Position numbers and translations under genes: made by a program
In this document: in pieces, positions 55,824-64,000 of the stretch
Layout of the letters: each line of letters begins with the position of its first letter
Numbering within the stretch: the stretch's first letter is position 1
Notes under the pieces: generated by a model
What the model saw: only the letters and a program-made list of their open reading frames with translations
Database searches by the model: none
What the model was told of the DNA's origin: nothing
Source: Cerioporus squamosus
Taxonomy: Eukaryota; Basidiomycota; Agaricomycetes; Polyporales; Polyporaceae
DNA: 64,000 nucleotides
Assembly: GCA_022592435.1 (NCBI GenBank)
Contig: JABYQS010000085.1
Coordinates: forward strand, 1 to 64,000
Direction: 5' to 3'

Positions 55824-58077
55824 CTAGATGCGTGTAAGTTTGAGGATCATCTCGGGCTTAGTGCTCTCCTCGCCCATGGTCGGGTAGGTGACCGCAGATG
55901 CATTCCACGCGATCGGTTTGTCAGTGAGCTCGAACTTGAACTTGGACAGAAGGACCGACAAAACAATCTCTGCATTGACCCATCAGCTCAGTTCCTCTGA
56001 GACCTTGCACGTGCAGTGAAAGGTAGGACTCACTCATCTCTAGCTGAGAGAACTTGAACCCGCTGATGATGAGAACATCTATGATCAGCACAATAGAATC
56101 TTCTCTGAGATGTACGAACACTTACATGCATGATCTGCTACCGCCGGAGAATGTCATCCTAGAAGGACTTCAGCCTCAAGCGCGTTGGACAAACTCAAAA
56201 GAAGATCCTCACAGATTCGAGTACACGCCCGGGATCCGTACTTCCTCGAGCACTTCTGGGAGTTGCCCAATCCAACGCTCCGGTCTCCATTCCATCGCAT
56301 CTTCGCCCCAGAGCGCTTTGTTGCAGTTGCTGGCCTGCAAGTTGGGAATGATACCCGTCCCCTTCGGGATGAAGACTTCGTGCATCATCGACCCGTCCTT
56401 CCCTCGCACGGGCCACGTCAGAGGGAGTACAACATCTCTTGCAGCCCTGTCCGCGCAGCTCTGGTCAATATTCAGATTCTCAGGAACAGACTTGATGAAC
56501 TTACCGGCGCACGATCAAGTTCACAGGCGCATAGAGACGCAACGTCTCGCGACAGACTGCGTCGAGGTATGGCAGCTTCACGAGGTCGTCGTAGGACAGG
56601 TCTGTTCCAATATCGGAAGCAGAAGAACCTCGAGCTTCTTGAATCTCCGCACGTAGTTTCTCTTGCTCCTTAGGATGCCCGGCGAGCAGATGCATAATGC
56701 GGGAGAGCGCATTGGACGTAGTGTCCATGCCCGCGAGGATGAAAACCCTGGGAGGAGTGGCAGTCACCATCAAGCGGGAAGTGACGCTGAAGACTCATAC
56801 GCACGACATCTGAGCGACGAGCTCTTCGTTGGTCAGCTTTTCCGCATCCGAGGCAGTTACGTTGTCCTTGACTGCAGGTCACACATGAGCAGGAAACACG
56901 GGATGGACAGAAAGACAGACTTACGGAGAACGCTCATGATGTCCTTGCCCTCGCCGACCCGCTGAACCAGTTCCTCGTCGCCTTGCAACAACGCAGTCCT
57001 CTTCTCGTCAATGATTTCCTGTGAGCGCCGTTCCATCGTATCTGATATCTTGATCATGGTTTTGACGTTTGTGGAAGGATACACTCGGAGGAGCATGCGA
57101 ATCGCGGCCTCTGGCAGGTAATGAGAGACCAACGGGACGATGAAGCCGAGCAAGGGGAGACGGCTCAACACGGGGCTGTTGCAGTTACTCCTCAGCAGGC
57201 GACGACATCGACAGAGCTGAGGAACTTACAAGAACATCTTGATCGACTCTCCATAAGAGTCCGACGAGTCATCGACGAAATTGTCGAACGAATAGCCAAG
57301 ACCAGCTTGCCCGAGCATCTCCAGGGTCGTTCGTGCCATCCATCCATTGACGTCGACTTCTTCAGGTTGCTTGTCGACTCGAGCTTCGATGGCTCCCCTC
57401 AACTACGAGAATGTTAGTTGATTGGGACTAGAAAGGCAGAAGGTGCGGACCTTGTGAGTGATGTCGTAGAATATATGGGTCATGTGGCGAAGATGGGCAG
57501 CAGAGAAGACGGGATTGAGCATCTTGCGTTGGCGTCGATGTTGGCTGCCTTCAGTTGTCAGAAGCCCAGGGCCAAGTAGCAGATGTAGATCGCTGATTCA
57601 AATATTAGGTCGATCCACAGCTTCTGCGAAGGGGGAGGGGCGCACTTGGAAGGAGCTAGATCCTTAGGAAACTGTTCTACGTCCTTGATAAGGACGCTGT
57701 GCAGCGCCTTCGGGTCGTACACATGCAGCATCCGTGTCTGACGAAGGGAATGTCAACCTGCCTCGTCCAACAAGATGCCTAAGGCAACTTACACCTAGGA
57801 CGCTTCGCAGTACCGATACGGGCCCGTATGTTTCCGCGAGATACTGGATCCGCTTCCCGGCGTCCCTGGTTGTCAGCTCTGGAAGGTTTCCTGCTCCGCG
57901 CCCACAGTCAGTCCGATCCCGACGCAGTTTCCTCGGTCACATACCGAGAGCAAGCGAGCCAGACTGGGGCCCCGGAAGGTTGTCCAGAGGAGATCGCACA
58001 AGGTATTCGCGGAAGAGTCTCCACAGCGCAACAAGTGCGATGATACCGGATACAGCTACCAGAGGTGATACCGCCAT
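55824..58077 (-). CDS. Cytochrome P450 (CYP5150-like), intact
   Basis: ATG at 58077 (MAVSPLVAVSGIIALVALWR, membrane anchor), stop 55824-55826. Splicing about ten short introns gives DNLPGPQSGSLALGNLPEL, LHVYDPKALHSVLIKD, GPGLLTTEGSQHRRQRKM, FILAGMDTTSNALSRIMHLL (I-helix, GMDTT), ETLR (ExxR), the PERW region (MEWRPERWIG) and the haem loop FSGGSRSCMGFKFSQLEM with the haem-binding cysteine. These are the hallmarks of the CYP5150-type P450s expanded in polypores, which hydroxylate terpenoids and other lipophilic compounds at the ER. The substrate is unknown and it is not adjacent to the terpene pair. No break is visible. Confidence 0.87.
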
Positions 58078-58951
58078 GTTCTGCAGTTGGGAGAATTGTT
58101 GAGTGGGTTGTTTGCGAACTCTGAAGACGAGAGCGAGAGCGTACATATACTCACCGCGGAGTGACAGTGCGGACACACCACGATTAGGCCTTCATTCACC
58201 TTCTGGCGGGTCGGCTGCGTGTTGCGGCCCGTCTTTCCAAACCTTGGGCAATCGTCTTACGAGCTTAATGCAGAGGCGCTCACAGCCCCGAGGGCCGACA
58301 GCGGAGACTGCGAACACGCTGCGCGCAACACGAGAACCATACATACCTTGCCGATATGTTCTCAGGATCATAACGGACGCGTACTGCGCTCGCTGCTCGG
58401 GAATTTGAATGTCTCGAATGGCGGACCGCCGCCGTCAAGCTGATGTCCAATGTGGGCGCAAGCCGGGAACTGACAACGTGTTGCTGCGCCCGTGCTGTCA
58501 GCTCCGATGCAACATTACTGCGTAGCCACTGCCAGTGTGGGCGGATAGATGCCTATACAATAACTCGGAGGCAAGCCGCCGATAGGGCATGGAAGCAGCG
58601 TAGCCTTGTCACCGGTATTTGAATGCGAAGGCACGGTGGGAACACTCACTTGCAGTCATGACGATTTGCGCGCAGCACGGCATCATGGCGTAGTTGACAA
58701 CAGGGACCACCTGCGGTCAAGCCCTGGCGCATGTGTTATGCGAATGAAGGGCGAAGAGTTGCACTTGGACGGGTTGGACCCCAAGTAGGCATTGGCATTG
58801 TAGCTTGTGGTGTTGATCACATATACCGTCCGAGGCAGTTCGCTTCCATCGTCGAGAGAATCGCATATGGCATACTAGCATACTGCATATCGGTTATGAT
58901 TGGTGGATGAAGACGGAAGAGGGGTGAGAGAGACAACAACAGACACCTCGC
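58078..58951. other. P450 promoter region
   Basis: About 870 bp upstream of the P450 and downstream of the next minus-strand gene. No feature recognised. Confidence 0.35.
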
Positions 58952-59928
58952 CTACAAAGACAACGGATTCTGATGCGACACACTCATCTTGTCCTGAATA
59001 CGCTGCCAGGCCTCGTGGGTCTCGGGGTGCTTTGCGAAGATGTTTTCGCGTTCGAGCTTCTTTGGTGGCGTCTTAGGGGGCTTCGCGGGTCTGATGGCGA
59101 GCGCGACCCCGCGGTCGAGTACGTCGGAAAACTTGGTGGACGAGAGACCGCAGAATTGGAAAATGACGAGCTCCGCACCGAGTTCTCCCGATTCGAACTT
59201 CGCGTACATGTCCTCGGTGGTGCTCCCTTTGTTCGACGGGTAACCGGCACGAATCGACGCGGCGGCTTCGCGGGTCTGCGATCGGGAATGACGGGTCAGC
59301 CGCTTTGACATGCGACGCAAAGAGAAAAACTGACAGCTCGAGGGAGCTGCTTCCATCCGTCAACGCTCATGTAGTACCCCGTCCGATGCGCATAGTACTT
59401 CCCACAGTAGCTCCACTTGCGCTGATTCCACTGGTCTGCAGGACCAGGACAGTTCAGGAGATGGAATGCATGCACGAGATCGAGGTTGGCGCTATCGACG
59501 CTGAACATCCACGCAAAGCCATGGGAACCGGTGCGGATGACATCGATGCCGTACGCGTTGACATTGTTTAACCAGATGAAGGGCATCTTCATCTCGTTGC
59601 GTGTACCGAGCGCATTGGTCTAATACACCTCCAAGGTCAGAACCATGCGAATATGAAGAGGAGGAACACGCACATCTATGAAGCGGTCGACGTCATGCTT
59701 GCTGTAGGCCGGGTAGTGCGTCAAGCCAAGGATGTCGCAGGTATTGCGCAGAGCATCTGCGGGGTAGAATCGGCGACCCGGGAGGTTTATGTATACCTCG
59801 GCTAATTGGGAGACGACAGCTTCCGCAAATGCATGGTCGAAAGCGGCTGTGTGAGTGGTGGAGGACTCTGCGAGTCTGCGGGCGATCGCTAGTAGTTGCT
59901 TGGCCGTAAGCTGTTGCCGCGGTGGCAT
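58952..59928 (-). CDS. Unrecognised protein
   Basis: ATG at 59928 (MPPRQQLTAKQLLAIARRLA), stop 58952. Three exons with clear GT-AG introns join FIDV|TNALGTRNEM and QLPRA|TREAAAS. The protein is about 280 residues with no signal peptide or membrane helix. Conserved-looking blocks are FHLLNCPGPADQWNQRKW, YAHRTGYYMSVDGW and FQFCGLSSTKFSDVLDRG. I do not recognise the family. A basic serine/arginine-rich frame continues upstream of the ATG (SRSSRPRRSVSKNAASV) to about 60110, so the true start may be further 5', possibly at 60242 (MQASDRTSPPS) if a one-base shift near 60090 is real. Confidence 0.6.
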
Positions 59929-60910
59929 GTGGTTGCGAACAGACGCGGCATTCTTGGACACTGAACGACGGGGGCGAGAACTCCTAGACACAACGGCAGT
60001 ATGTTTCTGCTGCTCATGTTTCGACTTCAGCGATAGCTTCCGAGTGATTCGGCGCGGCGAGGACGACCGACGTTCGAGGCGTTCGAGGAGGAGAGGGGTG
60101 TGCGGGAGGGCGCCATACTTGAGGAATAGTCAGACGTGGTATGATAGAGTATTTTACTCACCGTGGGCGGAACACCGATCTCCTGCACCATCCCAGTCCC
60201 GGTGGCTGGCGAGGGGGGTGACGTTCGATCGGAGGCTTGCATTGCGGCGGACCGGCTCAGAGTACGCTGTAGAGGACACAGTACTGCACATACTGGGCAA
60301 GGATGTCGAATTTATACATGGTCGACGAGTGGCATGTATGTCACTAGCGAACCACTCGCTTTGCTTCAGATCCTGGATGGAGGGATTCAAGTCCAAGCGT
60401 AGTACAATGAACACGAGGAACTTCGCAATCGTCACTTTGGTTCGGGGATCCGATGAACCATAGCTAAGGATTTCAAGACCACAAGACCAAAGCGTAACAC
60501 TAGATACCATGCCAGCGGATCCATGGCTTGACGACCAAGAGAGATACAAGAGGCAGCCCCAGGGTTTGGTCGGAAGGAGGTCAAACACTGAGCCCAAACC
60601 AGAGATGTCCGGATAGTTTTGGAACAAGAGAGTCACGCCTGCAGACCAGGCTCCTTCAATTCAATAATGCGTCCACGCGATGCTGAGAATGGGCAGGAGG
60701 GTGGTGGATGGTAGTGGTTGAGAGCCAACCTGGTGGGAGCCCGTAGCGCGCTTCTACGCACCTTGCCTCCTCTCCTCCTTCATGACACCTCTGCTTCCGC
60801 CCAGTTCCTCGTCTTGCTGAACTTGCACCTTGCTATATCTCAAACTGTGCTAGTGTACTGCTTGGACTTCAACAATCCACCTCGGTGTCGACGATCGCTG
60901 CTGCCTCGGG
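59929..60910. other. Divergent 5' region
   Basis: It holds the possible N-terminal extension of the minus-strand gene (to 60242) and the promoter of the FG-GAP protein. Nothing else recognised. Confidence 0.35.
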
Positions 60911-63614
60911 ATGAGGAGCTTCTCCTTGCTGCTCGGATGGACTCTGCTCGTGACGCTGTTATTGGCCGAACCTAGCCGTGCAATATGGCCATTCTCCCCC
61001 AAAAGGTTCAGGGGAAATGCTCTTCTTGGCGCAGGAGCTATGGGTGTTGAGCCAGACATGACCGTGGTCGCTTTCGGGGACTTCAACGGAGACCAATTGT
61101 GAGTTCAGGAGTTATGTGCCGGATGGCGGCACGAAGCACCAACCTACGTTGTAGTCTGGACCTCTTGACGTTAGGACAAGACCGCCAAACGTTGTACATC
61201 TATCTGTGGGACCACGGTGAGTGTGCTTTCCAATGGTCTCGGTTCGCATGAACTTGATTTACTGGTCAGAGGACTACGTATTCAAAAAGTCCGCCTCCTT
61301 CCGACATCCACAGAAGGTGTACAACGTCATACCTGGAGATTTTACGCAGGACGGGAGGTTAGACCTGCTCGTCTATGGCCAATCCTCGAAGTCGAGTGAA
61401 CTCTCGATTACTCTCTATCCCGCATTACCACAAGGAGGATTCAGTGAGTTACGACATCACCTTGTCGATACCCGAACTTCAGTTACTGATGCCGTGGAAG
61501 ACCTGAACACTGTCTCCGCCCCTGTTTCCGGTCTTGCACAGCCCATACCTATGGACATGAACGGGGACCTCAAGATTGACCTCTTCGGCGTCACGTCCCA
61601 AGCGGCGTCATCCCCATTCAAGGTCTGGCGGAACGTTTGGAACTCCTCCGACCCTCATTCAGACATATTCAGCATGTACGTGAACCAGGCGTTACATGCC
61701 TGTATGTACGACGCCAATGCATCTACTTTACAGTGCGGACCCGAACTTCAGCGGCACGCAGTGTACACTGGCAAATCCTCATAGTAATGCGGCGGTTGAC
61801 CTGAACGGGGACTGTCTTGCAGGTCAGTGGGCAGTTCCCCATCGCATTAGAGATGCTGAGAGTGCGAGCTAGATATGTTCCTTGTCTGTGACAACGGATC
61901 TGGTTCAAAGTTCTTTCAAATCTGGACCAATAATAAGGAGGATGGTTTCAAACTTGCACAGCAGGGACCTCTTCCCAGTGGCACCCAGACCGTCTCGTTC
62001 GCGGACATTGGTAGGATATCGTACCCCTGACTATCGGAGCGAGGCCGCTGCTTACCGTATCCTGCTAGATCGCGACGGGACGCTGGATATGTTCTTTGCT
62101 AGCTGCTCCTCGGTCTCTCCTGCGACCGGCGTCGGGTCGACGTGCTCCATCAACATTGCGTACAACAAACAACTGCCATTATGCACAGCCTCCACACAAC
62201 AAAGCGTAGTCAATGGCAAGCGGATCTGCCGGCCGCCAGACGACCTATGTACCGCTGATCCAGACTTCAAGTTTGACCTTGGTCAGCGCGCCGACAACGA
62301 GGTGTGTCTCATTGCGAGTACACCTCCATTCATCGCTCATGGTGCTCTTATCACAGGCGTTCGTTCACATCCCTCTATCAGATATCTTCCCACCCACCTC
62401 CGACTCTCCGACAGCTCCAGGTCTTCTGGTCTTGGACACAACACAGAGTCCCTCCGTACCTGTTCCCATCAAGCTCGGCGACGTCAACCAGGACGGTTTT
62501 CCTGACTTTCTTGCCGTCGTGGTGACTGGGAGCGGAAAGCGCAGACAACGCACACCGCAGCTCGTCCTGTCCGTTCCATGCGCCAAGAACATAGCTGGAT
62601 GCAACGCAGATGGCAGTGGAAGGCGAGGATGGCAGATTGTCAAGAAGGATGCGGACCCGCTGCGCGCTATCCAGGACGCTCGGTCTGTGGCGTTTTTGGA
62701 CATGGATGAAGACGTACGATACTTCTCATTCAGAACTCGGCCGATGTACTAATCCGGAACCGCAGGGGACCCTGGATATCATGGTGCAGCGAACTGGCGA
62801 CCAGGGACAAGGAAATATCCTCTTCATCCAGAACAACTTCTACTACGACGCATTTTTCCTGAAGGCGATCGGTCAGATTTATCCTTCTCTCGCGCGCCCG
62901 CGTTTGCGTTGACATAGCCTTTGCAGTCCTGAACGGAGCGTGCAATGGCGGAACATGTCCTGCGGTTGATGGAGGCAAGAAATATCATGTATGTGGTTCC
63001 GCATGCGAGGTAATTTGCGCGCACGACTCATGGTCATCCTAGCCATATGGCGTCAGCTATTCTGGAGCCACCTATAAGTACACCGTTCTAGACACCTCTG
63101 GGCGAAGGTCAGCCGCACAAGGTCAGCCCAATGCACTTCTTGTTGCCAGCCGCGTGTGCTGACACATCTAATATGCAGTTGGACAGATGCCTCAGGCCGC
63201 GTACCAGTCGCTCCTTACGCCCTACGTGTACTTCGGTCTCGGCCGCACGAACAACTACATCGAGAATCTCTTCGTCGGCTCGACCAAGCACACCGACCAA
63301 CACTACATCAACATGGAGGGCGTCATCCCGAACTCTAAAGTCGTCATCATCCCCCAGTAGAGGGCGATTCGTGGAGGAAGGAGCTTTACCTGCGGCCTGG
63401 AGAGTGGATACCCTGGGTGACCGTCACTGTTATTGCGGCGCTCATCATCCTCGCCATCATTGTACTTGTTCTTCATTTGAACGAAAAGGTACGTCCAATT
63501 ATCTTGCTAACACGTCGAGGCTGGCGGTAGCTGACCGGCTTTCCTACCCCACAGAGGGAAGACGAGCTCGAGCGGAGACGAGCATCCCACCACATCAATT
63601 TCGACGCGTTATAG
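60911..63614 (+). CDS. ITFG1/TIP-like FG-GAP repeat membrane protein
   Basis: ATG at 60911. Signal peptide MRSFSLLLGWTLLVTLLLAEPSRA. The ectodomain has at least six FG-GAP-type calcium-binding blades: GDFNGDQL-LDLL, GDFTQDGRLDLL, DMNGDLKIDLFG, DLNGDCLADMFL, DRDGTLDMFFAS, GDVNQDGFPDFL and DMDEDGTLDIMV. A single C-terminal helix (VTVIAALIILAIIVLVLHL) and a short charged tail (NEKREDELERRR) follow, stop 63612-63614. This is the layout of T-cell immunomodulatory protein/ITFG1 homologues, type I membrane proteins found across eukaryotes with a poorly known role. About ten short introns are implied, several of them falling inside a blade motif. No break is seen. Confidence 0.85.
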
Positions 63615-63755
63615 TCACAGTACAGACATTGGTTTCCGGATTGTACATTGGTATCGGTCCTTCCTATCATCGAGCACGCTATGTATACATCAACTTATCC
63701 TATGAGCATCGCAATACTGCACAAATCACAACACAAGATGGCGTGACTGACTAGT

Positions 63756-64000
63756 TCAGGAGCACCCACGCAGCGCCCGTCTTCTCCACCCTGCCTCGCC
63801 AACAAGCTTGTTCAGGTGCAACTCGACGCTGTGCGCCGCGGGACCCCAGAGGTCCTTGGGATATCTCGCGTAGATAGTGGCTACGATGGCCTCGGTCGTC
63901 CATCCGTCCTCGCTGAAACCCTGGATGTCCGCTGGGACAGGCTTGCGGAGCACTGCGACGATCTGCTCCTCGCGCTCGACGCGATGCTTGAGGTACGTGG
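63756..64000 (-). CDS. LACTB2-like metallo-beta-lactamase-fold hydrolase, 3' end (partial)
   Basis: The minus-strand frame is open from the right edge to a stop at 63756-63758. It reads TYLKHRVEREEQIVAVLRKP, then WTTEAIVATIYARYPKDLW and HSVELHLNKLVGEAGW. This is the C-terminal winged-helix part of LACTB2-type proteins (LxHRxxREEQI..., YP..L...A..S...HL.KL). The catalytic metal-binding domain lies outside the window. In animals LACTB2 is a mitochondrial single-strand RNA endonuclease; some fungal relatives sit in polyketide clusters, so the role here is open. Confidence 0.75.
   Translation of the reverse strand, partial: TYLKHRVEREEQIVAVLRKPVPADIQGFSEDGWTTEAIVATIYARYPKDLWGPAAHSVELHLNKLVGEAGWRRRALRGCS

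Overview
The window looks like genomic DNA of an agaricomycete fungus, most likely a wood-decay polypore. This is inferred from gene families, 50-65 nt GT-AG introns and a compact GC-rich layout. Genes of that type include a D-E-x-x-D sesquiterpene synthase, two P450s, a small secreted cupin-like protein, an ADP1-type ABCG transporter and Plavaka transposons with DUF6698 companions. Family names come from recognising motifs by eye; no database search was possible.

Layout. 1-2246: 3' part of a non-LTR retrotransposon, inserted into an F-box gene whose 5' end survives at 2247-2535. 3025-10227: a carboxylesterase (-), a secreted cupin-like protein (+) and an ABCG transporter (+). 10450-13656: a tandem duplication of a MYND zinc-finger gene, both copies broken. 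15677-20665: a sesquiterpene synthase and a P450 in the same direction, a small terpene cluster. 21010-23467: two more MYND genes (-), one intact. 24231-26162: a seven-helix membrane protein. 27018-53741: a transposon island. 54355-64000: a fifth MYND gene (-), an intact P450 (-), an unrecognised conserved-looking gene (-), an ITFG1/TIP-like FG-GAP membrane protein (+) and the 3' end of a LACTB2-like hydrolase (-).

The island. It holds two Plavaka-type elements, each with a transposase and a DUF6698 protein transcribed divergently from a short shared promoter. Plavaka-1 (27018-38145) has inverted repeats of about 0.6 kb and is decayed by stop codons and small insertions. Plavaka-2 (44719-52897) has 32-bp inverted repeats, looks intact, and splits a kinase-like gene whose two halves lie exactly at its borders. 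Between them are a 1.05-kb hAT-type MITE with an 8-bp target duplication that splits another gene, a GA microsatellite, and a reverse-transcriptase gene whose N-terminal RNase H fold has lost all four catalytic acids.

The most distinctive host feature is the five-member MYND family. All five genes have an intron at the same place inside the zinc finger, between the H-K pair and the last zinc-binding cysteine, and all encode a shared C-terminal motif that I do not recognise from a named domain. Four of the five carry a frameshift or stop. Because several breaks are one-base changes in short homopolymers, and similar breaks occur in otherwise conserved genes, residual assembly errors must be weighed against real decay.
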